NCBI GenBank assembly: GCA_037178975.1
Contig: JASJZH010000006.1
Location: 372,001-436,000 of the forward strand
Length of the DNA: 64,000 nt
Direction of reading: 5' to 3'
DNA from: Oscheius tipulae
Taxonomy: Eukaryota > Nematoda > Chromadorea > Rhabditida > Rhabditidae
Shown: positions 1 to 12,954 of the stretch, in pieces
Layout of the letters: the number at the start of each line of letters is the position of its first letter
Numbering within the stretch: the first letter of the stretch is position 1
Translations under genes and position numbers: made by a program
The notes under the pieces: generated by a model
What the model saw: the letters and a program-made list of their open reading frames with translations, nothing else
What the model was told of the DNA's origin: nothing
The model's database searches: none

Positions 1-2
1 AT

Positions 3-827
3 ATTACTAAGGGTGGTTCTCACGATATTATTCTCGGAAAGAATGCTTTCGAAGCTCTAGGTATTGAAATATCATTCAGCCCAGTTCGGTGTCCCAAAAT
101 CGAAAGACCGTGGCTCCCCATTAAGGAAAAACCGCTAAATTCAAAAATATCAGCTGTCAACAGCGTTGAAAAGCCGGAACGTGTGAGAATTTGCAAAAGA
201 ACAGCGATTATGCCTATGGAATCTCGCTGGATCAAAATTGGTAGTGAAAATAGCCGCCCAGGGGCCAATATGTCTTTTGTACCGTACAAAGACGCTCAGA
301 AGGGTATGATTCTGATGGAAGGACTGTGTCGAACAGATTATAGTGGTATTGCTTGGTGTCTTGTCACAAACACTACACCTGGAATTCTTATCCTTCGAAA
401 AGACCAAGAATTAGGTGATTGGAGTCAAACTGAATCGGTCTTCAGCGTAAATAGTCTTACAGGAGTCGCTGAGATGTTAGAATCAAACAATGGGGCGAAT
501 GATATCAGTTTAGGAGCGAAAAAACAAACTCTTCGTCAAATGTTAATGGAGAATGCTGAAAAGGAGCCAATTGAGGATATTGTCGAAGCCTTAGTAGAAA
601 ATTTCAATGACATTCTGGCCATTTCGGATAATGAGCTGCGTCAAACACATTTAGTACAGCATAACATTGAGGTAGGAGACGCCAAGCCAATAAAACAGAA
701 AGTTCGCCCTGTTCCGGCGGGTGTTCGTAAGGAATTTAAGGAAATTATACAAAATCTGCTAGATAAAGGTGTGATAGAGCCTTCGAGATCCCCCTGCCAA
801 AGAAAAATCAGCATTTGTAACAAGTGA
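3..827 (+). pseudogene. Retroelement pol, N-terminal part: protease end plus RT fingers, broken at 3' end
   Basis: The frame is open from the window edge to a stop at 825-827. Near the start is a retropepsin-like C-terminal motif (DIILGKNAFEALGI, bases about 24-65). The end carries the entry to a gypsy reverse transcriptase (VRPVPAGVRKEFKEII and GVIEPSRSP, about 700-795). Right after that motif the protein leaves the family pattern and stops, while the other frame resumes with RT sequence that belongs much further downstream. The missing piece contains the usual RT block with the first catalytic aspartate (motif A). A deletion with frame change is the simplest reading; an intron is unlikely because the lost block is catalytic and no good donor/acceptor pair is visible. 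Confidence 0.85.
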
Positions 828-849
828 AGGGTTATACCAGTTCCGTGTC

Positions 850-3800
850 ATGCCTTTTGGCTTAGCGACGAGCCCGTCATCATTTCAAAGACTACTAGAT
901 CAAGTGCTGTCAAAATTCAAGAATGATAAGAACGAAGTCTTTGCTTACGTTGACGATATACTGATTTGTACGGAAACTAGGGAACGACACATGGAAATAT
1001 TGAACGAAGTCCTTCAGGCTCTGAGGGAGGCAAATCTTGCGGTAAAAGCCAAAAAGTGCCATATTCTGAAGGAAAAGGTCCAGTATCTAGGACACATGAT
1101 CGATTCTAAAGGTCTCCACACTAACGATGACAAGATTCTAGCCGTTAAAAATTTTCCGACACCGAAAAATATATCCGAATTGAGAACTTTCCTTGGACTC
1201 TGCGGGTACTATCGCCGGTTCGTCCTAAAATTTGCTTCCTTAGCGAAACCGCTCTTCAATTTGACCAAAACAAACAATAATTGGGCATGGACAACAGAAT
1301 GTGATCAAGCTGTCGAAAGTTTAAAAAATGCTTTGATTTCTTCGCCGGTCTTGGCCCAGCCAGACCTAGAGGGAGCTCAGAATGGCTCAAACCCCTTCAT
1401 AATTTATACAGACGCAAGCTGTCAAGGAATCGGGGCAGTTTTATGTCAAAGAGGGCCAGATTCTTTCCTCCATCCCTTGTCATTTACCTCGCGTGCATTA
1501 ACAAAAGCTCAAATGAACTACCACATCACAGATCTAGAAGCTCTTGCTGTAATTCACGCTCTAGAGAAATTCAAGTTTTTCGTCTTCAACATGAAGAATA
1601 CAGTCATTAGGACGGATCACCAGCCATTAACAAGTCTTTTCAAAACTGGTGTCTCACCGAGGCTTCTCAGATGGTCAATGCTCATTCAACATTACAATGT
1701 GGAAGTAGAATACGTCAAAGGAGCAGCGAATGTGGTTGCTGATGCTTTATCGAGAGGTTCCCTAGTCAATGAAACAGAATTGTCAGAAGATCTCAGCACA
1801 AAAGTCGTCAATATTGTCGAAATAGCAAAAGATTCAGAGTGGCTGAAAGAGCTCGAGCTGGATCCCGTTTTTAGTCAAATAATTCAAAGTATTCGTGGCA
1901 AATCAAATGGTCACGAGGTTTTTCTACGTGACGATAACAACAAACTTAGTAAGGACGATTTTCACCTTGAAAACGGTGACCTTTGGACATTTTCCAAGGA
2001 CATGAAGTTTCGCAAAGTCGTTCCTCTCTCCGCTAGGAAGAAAGTTTTCGATGACTATCATGCTGGCACGTTTGCAGGTCATTTTGGCTTCAAGAAAATG
2101 GGGAAAATGATTCGTTTCTCCTATTACTGGCCACATATGTCTGCAGATATCTTAAAGTTCTACCGGGATTGTCAGAAATGTCTAATGGATAATATGAGAT
2201 CGGCGGTGCCTCCTCTAAAACCTATTGTAACTACCAAGCCTTATGAGCTAGTAGGAGTCGATTTGATGGACCTGGGATCCACAACTTCTGGAAATCGTTA
2301 CGTTTTGCTGATGATTGATCATTTTTCGAAATGGATAGGTGCATACGCTATTCCTAACAAGAAAGCCAAGACCGTAGCAGAAGTTATTCTATCGCGTTGG
2401 ATTGGAGAAGGAGGCCGCTGGCCTTTACAGTTTTTAAGTGATCAAGAAACCGAGTTTCTGAATGAAACCATTTCTCACTTAACTAAGCTGACAAATATCG
2501 ATTGGATAACGACTAAAGGATACTGTCCTCGCGAAAATGGGTTGACTGAACGTGCAAATCAAACAATTCAAAGAGCTCTTCGAAAGAACGTTGATAATCC
2601 GTCAGAATGGGATAAAATCTTGCCTCTAGTTACTTATGGGTACAATTGCACACCACACGAGTCTACTGGTGAAAGCCCGTTTTATATTTTACATGGATTC
2701 GAGCCGAAAATACCGATTACAGACGGAAAACTAGAACCTGCGCCTTATATTATTGATTTCGACGATTACAAGCATGAAATGACCATAGCAATGAAGGCTT
2801 GTCACAACCTAGTGAAGGTTAGGAACGACATAGAGCGAGAAAAACACAAAACATACTATGATAAGGCCCACAAGACTGAAAACAAAAGCTACCCTAGAGT
2901 AGGCGATCGCGTTTTTCAGCGTATTCCAACCGAAAAACAAGGAGTAGGGAACCATAAACTTATTTTTGATCTGGCAGGACCATATAGAGTTCTTGACACG
3001 AGTGATAATTCTGCGTTAATTTCAGAAATTGGCAAAAAGAAGGAACCTCTGCGCATTCAGTTCGACATGCTCACAAAAATTCCATCACACATGAACGTCG
3101 AACCTATTATGACAAAAAAGAATAGGAGACAGAAAAAGATTAAAACTGGAGACTTGAACGCGAATAATATCTCCGTTTTCAGTATATCCATCATCAACCC
3201 AGTCCATCCGCTCTACAAATGTGAAAACAAGCCCTTGCCAATCGAGCCAAACGAGCCGACAGACTGTACCTCTAAGGATATTACCGTCGCCGACATCTGC
3301 AAGCTCATTGGACGACCGTGTCCCGAAAACGCTGAAAACCTCAAGGCCAACGGAGTCTACAAAGTGGCCAAGACAATCGGAATCATTGAGGACAACAGTT
3401 TTTGGCCGTCAGACAAGACTAGCATCCTTCGTCATTCGGAAGGATACCGTGTGAAGCCCGATGACCTCACTAGAGCCTATCAGCTTGTCCATAACAGGTG
3501 CATCCATTTAGCGACCTACGTGGTAGGGTGCAAAGGCAAACCCTTGGCTATCGAAAGGAGCCCAATCGGAGGCCTGACTGACTCACAAATCGGCGCCTCA
3601 CTCAAGAATTTCTCCAAGCTCTCGCTGAAGTCTCCCAAACTGCAAGGCTCGGATATCTTCCTGTTTCCCTCTGAATTTTTCGGCCTCGCCCAGAAGGTTC
3701 CCGGATATCGTATGGAGACCTACAATATGCGGAACCTACTCGAAAAAGATGTCTCCAAGTATCGATACATTCTCCTTGTCCTCTTCGAGGGCACAAAAGA

Positions 3801-4320
3801 ATACACTGCACAGTTGCTGCGTGAACTCGAGAAAAACGCCAGGAAGGACCAAAATCAAGTTATTCTATTGCGTAGCCCTTGCTTCGCCGACTACGACACC
3901 TGGCTCAACAAGCAGGCGTCCCTCGAAATGGTTCTGCGAGCCAACAACGACCTCAAGCGCGTCCACTTGCTGGGAGACCTCAACAACCCGATGTCAAGTT
4001 ACTTTTCGATCCTGGGTACCTCCATCGTCACCAGACTGCCGACTCGACGTCTCACTGCCGCTGGTATCGTTCAGTACCTAAAACAAGCCGAGATCCTGCT
4101 CAACGACATCGGAATCCACACTCTGATCAGCACCATGTCCAAGCCGCAGACCTACTTCCCACCTGCTACGATGCCCCCTTCCAATCTTCTTGAGAATCGC
4201 CGACGCAAGATGGGACACGACGACACTGCTCAACAGCCGGGAGACAACAACAGCCGCCGCCGAGACCACAACGACCAATACGAGAAGCAACAGAAGAAGC
4301 CGCGTGGAAACGTCTTCTGA
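850..4320 (+). CDS. Retroelement pol, C-terminal part: RT palm, RNase H, integrase and a long extra module
   Basis: An uninterrupted ORF of 1156 codons from the ATG at 850; the frame is in fact open from about 793. It shows the RT palm box YVDD (946-957), the gypsy RT connection (YLGH, FLGLCGYYRRF), an RNase H core (YTDAS near 1405, TDHQPL near 1614), an HHCC integrase zinc finger (about 2060-2190) and an integrase DDE core with D in VGVDLMD (about 2250), D in SDQETEF (about 2440) and E in GLTERANQ (about 2545). About 390 residues follow the integrase (from about 3150) that match no standard gypsy domain, ending in an Arg/Asn/Gln-rich tail. Codons there are strongly C/G-ending, unlike the AT-rich upstream part. 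The ORF may start too far downstream to make active RT. Confidence 0.93.
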   Translation: MPFGLATSPSSFQRLLDQVLSKFKNDKNEVFAYVDDILICTETRERHMEILNEVLQALREANLAVKAKKCHILKEKVQYLGHMIDSKGLHTNDDKILAVKNFPTPKNISELRTFLGLCGYYRRFVLKFASLAKPLFNLTKTNNNWAWTTECDQAVESLKNALISSPVLAQPDLEGAQNGSNPFIIYTDASCQGIGAVLCQRGPDSFLHPLSFTSRALTKAQMNYHITDLEALAVIHALEKFKFFVFNMKNTVIRTDHQPLTSLFKTGVSPRLLRWSMLIQHYNVEVEYVKGAANVVADALSRGSLVNETELSEDLSTKVVNIVEIAKDSEWLKELELDPVFSQIIQSIRGKSNGHEVFLRDDNNKLSKDDFHLENGDLWTFSKDMKFRKVVPLSARKKVFDDYHAGTFAGHFGFKKMGKMIRFSYYWPHMSADILKFYRDCQKCLMDNMRSAVPPLKPIVTTKPYELVGVDLMDLGSTTSGNRYVLLMIDHFSKWIGAYAIPNKKAKTVAEVILSRWIGEGGRWPLQFLSDQETEFLNETISHLTKLTNIDWITTKGYCPRENGLTERANQTIQRALRKNVDNPSEWDKILPLVTYGYNCTPHESTGESPFYILHGFEPKIPITDGKLEPAPYIIDFDDYKHEMTIAMKACHNLVKVRNDIEREKHKTYYDKAHKTENKSYPRVGDRVFQRIPTEKQGVGNHKLIFDLAGPYRVLDTSDNSALISEIGKKKEPLRIQFDMLTKIPSHMNVEPIMTKKNRRQKKIKTGDLNANNISVFSISIINPVHPLYKCENKPLPIEPNEPTDCTSKDITVADICKLIGRPCPENAENLKANGVYKVAKTIGIIEDNSFWPSDKTSILRHSEGYRVKPDDLTRAYQLVHNRCIHLATYVVGCKGKPLAIERSPIGGLTDSQIGASLKNFSKLSLKSPKLQGSDIFLFPSEFFGLAQKVPGYRMETYNMRNLLEKDVSKYRYILLVLFEGTKEYTAQLLRELEKNARKDQNQVILLRSPCFADYDTWLNKQASLEMVLRANNDLKRVHLLGDLNNPMSSYFSILGTSIVTRLPTRRLTAAGIVQYLKQAEILLNDIGIHTLISTMSKPQTYFPPATMPPSNLLENRRRKMGHDDTAQQPGDNNSRRRDHNDQYEKQQKKPRGNVF

Positions 4321-4792
4321 GAGGAAGGGCATGTCAGCAAGCCAGTGCCAGTCCCCATTCTATTCTTGTCCTTCACAGTTCCTCTCGCTTCCCGCCCATT
4401 CGTTATTTCAAACCACGTACGTATTTTCGCGTGCACGCCAAATTTTGGCTCGCGGTTGTTCTGTTCTCGGTTTTTCCCAGTTTTTCGGATCTCCGTAATT
4501 TTTATACTTTGCTCCGTTTATTGTTTTCTTTCTCGGATAAACTTTGATCAAAAACATCACTGTTCGGTTCTTTTCGATTTAATTCCTCCAGAAATTATAT
4601 TTTTCTGTGATCAAAAGCTTCGAGCACGTCTTGGATAACCGCTTTCATCGGTACCCATTCCGATAGACATTCACTATTTTGAAAAAAAAAACCGACCTCT
4701 CGTTGATTCTCTCCGTGTCTCGGCTTGCTCCCCTTGTTTCTCTGTGATGAGAATGGTAACCATCATCTGTCGCTACCTAAAGCCTCTTTTCA
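4321..4792. other. Gap after retroelement ORF; possible 3' LTR, boundaries unknown
   Basis: No gene seen. The stretch is T/C-rich and has an A-run at about 4681-4690. It is the only place where the 3' LTR and polypurine tract of the element could sit, but without the 5' LTR in view no repeat can be demonstrated. Confidence 0.4.
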
Positions 4793-7410
4793 CTAATTGG
4801 ACAAAAAACGAACCGCTGGAATAATTCTTTCTGTCTTCTCTTTCTCATGAATCATTGTCTCTTTATACAAGGATCCACCGGTCCCGACGGCTTTCTCAGT
4901 AACAGCCGTATCTGTTCCAACTTGGATGCCAACAGCTTTGTTCTCATCAATTGTTGCGATTCTCGTGGTTACAATCTTTTGCTGTCGTCTTCTTCGACCC
5001 CTGAGACAAGCCCACAGAAGACAGGCAAGACAGCAAAGCAGAAGCAGTAGTAGGAGTAAAAGGAGAAGAAGCCATATCCACCAAGGAAGTCCAGCAACTG
5101 AAAAAATTGTATTAGTAGTTATTTGAAACGCTTACGCCAGGTCCTGCCAGCAACAAACCCTCCTCCAAGAGCATACGTGTCTCGCTGATGAACTGGAGGA
5201 ATGTAGGCCACAGGCTGCGTGTAGACACCGACAGCTGCTACGGGAGCGATGATCCCACAGGATATGGGAATGGCATGTGTTATAATACCAAGTAGAGGTG
5301 GTCGTCGTTCACAGGATCTCTAAATAAACATTTTAAATGTACTAGTACTCTATCATCTTTTGTGACAACTTTTTTTCTAGTTTTGTTTTGAAAATTTCGT
5401 CGGAAACAAAATGTTACGGAATTCTCCAAGACAAAGTCTTTCATTGGAAGCGTAATGGTACCAAATAGTTTTGTCAAAGTGATAAAATGGTACCTGTCAC
5501 AAGGACGGCCTTTTCGATGGTCTCTTGTACCATAAGCACTATTAAGCGTCACTTTAGTAGATTTCCTCTCTGACAGTTTAAGAGCACTATCACTCAGATA
5601 GCAGTGATTTAGGATTTCCAGCCCATTTCGATTATTACCTCAGCACATCCACAGCAGTCGAGTACCCTCACTTGACAAACAAAGTGAATGTTCGGATCAG
5701 GAGCATTGAAATGGACCAGAGTGCGTTTGATGGCCCCGGCTCGCGTATATTGTTCTGTTTCCACACTCTGAAGTACCGTCCCGCTACACTGTACACATCT
5801 GAAACAATACAATTTTCAAAACAAAAAGGTAGCCCTTCGGCGGCGGGACCCCTTGATACGAATTTTGTTGGCAATGACGAAATGTCGGGGCTTGTCTTTT
5901 TTGGCAGTGACCAAACAGTGGACGCTATAAAACATGACCAAACGAGGAGGAAGCATGAAAGGGGAAGGCGTAAAACAGGAACCGAGGGTACAGATTGGGA
6001 AATTCATAATAAAAGTTTCAAGGTTTGTTTGTTCTTCGGTCACAGATGTTTATTATGCGGGCGAGAGGTTATGAGTCAGCATCAAGTACAGGAAAGGTAG
6101 TTTTGTGGTTGTGAGAGAACTCGAATCTACGGGTCCTATATATTTTGTTCCTACTTACAGTATGGATTATTCTAACCTATACAACGTAAATCACTATTAA
6201 ATAGGATTGTATCTAATACTTTTTTACATTGTTAAAAATAGGCATTTTTAAAGTACTGTTTTCCAGATCGGTGAAGATTTTGCCAACGACTAGAGTGAAC
6301 AATACTTTGAAACTGTGCGTTTCAAAGTATGACAAAGAAATCGAAAAGTGAGCAATACTTAATGAAACTGCATCTCAAAATATGATAAGGAAATCAAAAA
6401 GGTTTCTACCGACGAAAACAAGAGCTAACCCGTTTCGAACGGTTGACAAGAACTGTCAGCTGTTCCAGAACCCCGAGTTTGCGTTCTCAAAGTCAATCGT
6501 TGTCCTGTCTCGCTCTTACTTACCCTTAACAATTATAGTTTTTCCGATTAATGTCGCATGGCAAACAGCCCGACTTTCGCCCCCTTTTAGTATACAGGCA
6601 CAATGTTTGTGCTGGTTTTGGCTCGGACCTCGGACCGTACAAACTACTTGAGAAAGTTCCAAGTTGAAAAGTACACTAACCCATAGGAACCGATGAACTG
6701 TTCTCCATTCATGGTGCATTGATCGATAATGTAGTCCTGGCTCTTGGTATCTTCCATGTAAAGTTCAAAAGTGTACGGCTGACCGACTGCGTAGGCTGAA
6801 TTCATTCCGGAAGAAAACATAGCATCCTGGACACTGATGTAGCCTGGAAATGTTTAGTTCACAATTATGAGTCTAACTAGGTTATCTAGCTATCCAGCGG
6901 TAAAAAGGATAACGCATGAGAAGCTTATTCAATAACGATAATTTTTTTTAGAATTTGTGTTGCTTGAACAGGTCAGATTCTATTTTAATCATTACTCAAA
7001 AGATACTGAATTTATAAAGCTAGATAAGAACCAAACACAAAACATGGAGTGCCCCACTTATTACAAATGATAGCGTCGAGTAAGGGACCATTGACAGTTT
7101 AAAAAACCAATGTAACCGAGCGACTATAGTGGACACAACTTTCATATTATGAGTAGATTCTTTGATCGGGATTGGTGTATTTTGTTTGAGTATTTGGTCG
7201 TCCGAAAGCTTGAAAGATGTGAGAAAGTGCATGCATAGTTTGAAACTTTACTCGTAAAGAAGGAATAGACAAAATGTTATGAAAAAATATTATGTGCTAT
7301 TGAAAAGTAACGACCCTACCTCGATGTATTCTAATGGCAGGACTTCCAGCGCTTACAGTACTACTCCACCATAGGAATAGTATCAATGCCGCAGTAGCTA
7401 GCGACCCCAT
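4793..7410 (-). CDS. ZP-domain (cuticlin-like) single-pass membrane protein
   Basis: Exons on the minus strand: 7410-7320, 6843-6681, 5798-5639, 5319-5136, 5097-4793; all phases agree and give 300 residues. Residues 1-21 are a signal peptide (MGSLATAALILFLWWSSTVS). The middle resembles the C-terminal half of nematode ZP/cuticlin domains: YAVGQPYTFELYMEDTKSQD, CTMNGEQ, then FVCQVRVLDCCGCAE followed by CERRP, which looks like the Cys-rich end with a basic cleavage site. Residues about 204-229 form a Trp/Leu-rich membrane span followed by RGRRRRQQK (stop transfer) and a cytoplasmic tail of about 65 residues. Such proteins are secreted or apical matrix components of cuticle. It is short for the family, so the N-terminal ZP half may be reduced or missed. 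The family call is by motif only. Confidence 0.8.
6295..6398. repeat. Diverged tandem repeat (about 53 bp x 2) with a perfect hairpin in unit 1
   Basis: Unit 1 (6295-6346) and unit 2 (6348-6398) share the plan GTGA(A/G)CAATACTT, GAAACTG, then CAAA(G/A)TATGA and AAATC. Unit 1 also holds a perfect 12-bp inverted repeat, 6302-6313 against 6319-6330, with a 5-nt loop; unit 2 has lost it. It lies inside an intron of the ZP gene. Confidence 0.7.
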
Positions 7411-8700
7411 ATCAGAAACAGGACTACTGCCGAGACAGCCGATTTGTATTTCGTGACCGAGGGCAGCAGAAGAATAGCTGTTCCCCTATGGGCGCTGACT
7501 AAACCATATGCGGGGCTGACATTTCCCGAAACGCACCTCCCCTCTCTTTCCCTGCCGGCCCGCCAACGTACGGGCTCTGATTCATCGAGCAGACAACACG
7601 GCTACCTTTCGACTTCACTGTACGAACTTTCTGTTTACTTTGAGGTTGTGGAGAGTTGTGACGAGAAGAGGCACGGAGGAGCGGTCAGTGCAAAAATGGG
7701 CCTTCACATTGATAACGGGAATACTATTATGTGCTTCATGTTAAGAATTATCGTGCATCGTGGATTTTGTGCTAACAAGACAAATGAATACAGAAAATGT
7801 GGTAATGCACACATAAAGAAGAGTTACATTTTGAAGTGCTCAATCTACAATATACCTTCTGTACACGGAGATTTCTATCTTGTCTGTTAATGCATCCATA
7901 GAAGCAAAAGTATTGTGTTGCAGAGAAAAAAAAATTACGCAATATTCGATATTGTGAATCCGAAAAACTTAGAGTAACGAAGATCAGCTCTACATTTCCA
8001 GTTTTTATTTATTTCTTCCTATATACCACTCCGGCACTCCTCCATTACCTATTCCCTCGCGTCTCTTCATATGTAGTTACGGTAACACAATACGCAATTG
8101 TGTACCTCCCGCCCTTTACTCGACCACGCCTTTTTTTAATCGCTCGCAATTATTTAGTTGATTTAGTTTTTGATTTTATCGCTGCCCTTGCGATCTTTTT
8201 TGAATTATTCCCTGTCAAATAATAATAGTCGCTTGTTGTTTGCGATTGTTCCCTTTTTCGAGTCCGAGGGCAGCTCAAATAGACTCGTTTCCTCCTCGGG
8301 CCTCATAGCCCGTGGTCTTCATTACTCGGGTGCAAAAGGAATACTTTGTTTCCTCAACAATTCAGTGGGGAAGGACAGCTTAAGGGGCTGTGAAGTGGAC
8401 CCTCAGAATTACTAATGCAAACTGAATACAAAGACTTTATCAAAAACTTTGTGTATCACATTATATTGTTTCGCGTTTGATTGTAAGGGAGGACCTCGTT
8501 TATCCAGAAGCAGGCTCTTTCTCCCTAAAATTGCGATTAACTTATTTAACTCTTTGACCTGATAATTGTCTCTCATAACCGGTTTTGGAAGATCTATTTT
8601 CATATATTCGTGCATCTTTGAGAGATCATACTGTCTCCAGGGACCAGGCTGTTTTCCATTAGGGTTTCTGAACTATATTTTCCAAGAAACGGTTTAAGGG
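7411..8700. other. Intergenic; presumed promoter of the ZP gene
   Basis: No supported gene. An ORF at 7444-7890 opens with TTG and has no family resemblance. T-rich runs occur near 8125-8210. The part next to 7411 should contain the upstream region of the ZP-like gene; I recognise no specific site. Confidence 0.4.
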
Positions 8701-11315
<2,615 letters not shown>

Positions 11316-11927
11316 CTAAAGGGTTCGTTTCTAAGCAAAGTATGCCAAAAAACAAGATAATGGAACTGTAAAAGCTGCGAAGAAACAAAAATCTGCCGCT
11401 GTGTTGTGAAAAGTTTCTGAGAGGTAAGGCCGCGTCGGCATAACGGCAAGAACAAACAGTGACGCGGATTCTACTCTGGGTGCAATTTGTTACACCGAGA
11501 TTATTTCGGTCTTATTGCTTGTCATAGTCACCTAAAGTTCCCGAATGGTTTCAGAATAAAACATATAAGCGAGAAGCAGCAGACGCACTTTCTTCAAACG
11601 AAATCTACACATATTTTGGGTTTGATAGAAAGCAACAATTTACTGTCAAACGAACTATTTTCTCTGTCTGCGTGTCTGTTTGTCTGTCTGTCTCAAACCA
11701 TTATTGCAATTAGTGGGCACTGCTTTGTGCGCATACTAATTGTTGGCAAGTCAAGACAGTTTGGGAATAGCTTTGCTGGGAGATGTTGCTCCTGTAACGG
11801 TAGCGTGACTGAAGGATTTTACTCGGACTTGGAAGACGGAGAAGAGTAAACCCATACAGGTGTTAGTGTGCATCGGTGTCTCTCTGTCCATCTATTTCTC
11901 TGCATCAGGAATTGCATGTGTTTTACT
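11316..11927. other. Intergenic with a TGTC/TC-rich simple repeat
   Basis: No supported gene. A T/C/G simple-sequence tract with repeated TGTC units occupies about 11661-11694. The open frame at 11487-11849 runs through it and shows no family resemblance. Confidence 0.45.
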
Positions 11928-12324
11928 TTAATGTGGATTGTTTCCAGATCGAGATTTTACAGAAACAAGCATGGTTTCTTTCACGGTAGATTTTTCATTG
12001 CACATCTTCTTCTGACGGAAGAGCCGCTCCCAAAGGGTCTGTAACTTTTCTGTAACTTTTAGTCGGTCGGTTAGCAGCATTCCTACGAGAAGGACCAGAA
12101 GCGCCTGGAAGAAGAGACGATTATATCAAATTCGAGTTGAACTCACTCCGAGGACGGTGAGAATAAAGATGAGAAGCCTAATCTCGTCAACGAGCTGGTT
12201 CACATCTGTGATAAGTTCTTTGATCCCGCCAAAAACGGTCACTGGTCCTTCTAACAAAATATACTGGCTGAAACGGGATCAATATACCTCCAACACCCTT
12301 AATCAAACGGTTAAGATGATCCAT
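11928..12324 (-). CDS. Small membrane protein, 105 residues, family not recognised
   Basis: Exons 12324-12288, 12250-12147 and 12104-11928 join in phase across introns of 37 and 42 nt. The N-terminal 40 residues are amphipathic (MDHLNRLIKGVGEGPVTVFG, then IKELITDVNQLVDEIR). One hydrophobic span (about residues 41-65: LLIFILTVLG joined to ALLVLLVGMLL) is followed by a basic tail (KVTEKLQTLWERLFRQKK). There is no signal peptide, so it is probably a single-span membrane protein or a regulatory microprotein. The splice junction falls in the middle of the membrane span and restores it exactly, which supports the model. Function unknown. Confidence 0.72.
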
Positions 12325-12609
12325 GAGTCGATGCAAAGGCAGGAGAAGTCATAGATTGACCCCAGTAGTCAATTAAGATAACCCAGGCTCGTTGTTTGCA
12401 TTACTTGTGTGACCCATCAAAAAAGAGCCGCATGCCCGTAGATGATAAATTCTTTCCCGGCAATGCTATTACTAATAGGAAATGCTCTATCGGTTTTTCG
12501 CTTGTATTCTGCTCGAAATGTTAGAAGATTTTACTGACAGCTGATAAGGTTGACAGCTGCCATTTCTTCCCGCTCGATTTGCATTCTCTTGAGAATCATT
12601 GCTTGTGTG

Positions 12610-12681
12610 TCCGTTGTGGTCTAGTGGTTAGGATTTACGGCTCTCACCCGTAAGGCCCGGGTTCGATTCCCGGCAACGGAA
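12610..12681 (+). tRNA. tRNA-Glu (anticodon CUC)
   Basis: Same 72-nt sequence as the minus-strand copy at 9254-9325, here intergenic and on the plus strand. Intact A and B boxes; a TTTT terminator begins at about 12686. The two copies form an inverted pair 3.3 kb apart. Confidence 0.96.
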
Positions 12682-12954
12682 GACCCTTTTGCTTTTTAGT
12701 TTGCTTGATGTTTTCTTTCATGATCTCTGTATCTGCATAGCTCTGTTCAAATTAGCCAACATTTTTTATGTGTACTGACAAATAATTGTACGCGGTTACA
12801 TTGTATGCTAATAACAGAAATGAAAAGGAAAATACCTGACAGAAAATATGGCGAATAACTGAAAACTTAAATTATCAGTGTGTGTTTGAACACGAAAATT
12901 TACAGTAACAGGGGAAACTGAAAGCTGTCACAGTTTTTACAATCATGAGAAGAT

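Larger units (their letters stand above)
1..4320 (+). mobile_element. Ty3/gypsy LTR retrotransposon, 5'-truncated by window edge, RT-defective
   Basis: The order protease tail, reverse transcriptase, RNase H, zinc-binding integrase and DDE integrase core is that of Ty3/gypsy (Metaviridae) elements. The 5' LTR, gag and most of the protease lie outside the window. Two frames are used: frame 3 from base 3 to 827 and frame 1 up to 4320, with RT sequence lost at the junction, so this copy should not be autonomous. The 3' LTR cannot be delimited because its partner is not visible; if present it must lie within about 4321-4790, before the next gene. Class assignment is seen directly from motifs; loss of function is inferred. 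Confidence 0.93.

Noticed and set aside
7444-7890. Plus-strand ORF of 148 codons
   Set aside because: Starts with TTG, has no family resemblance, no splice or trans-splice signals, and lies in the promoter region of the ZP gene.
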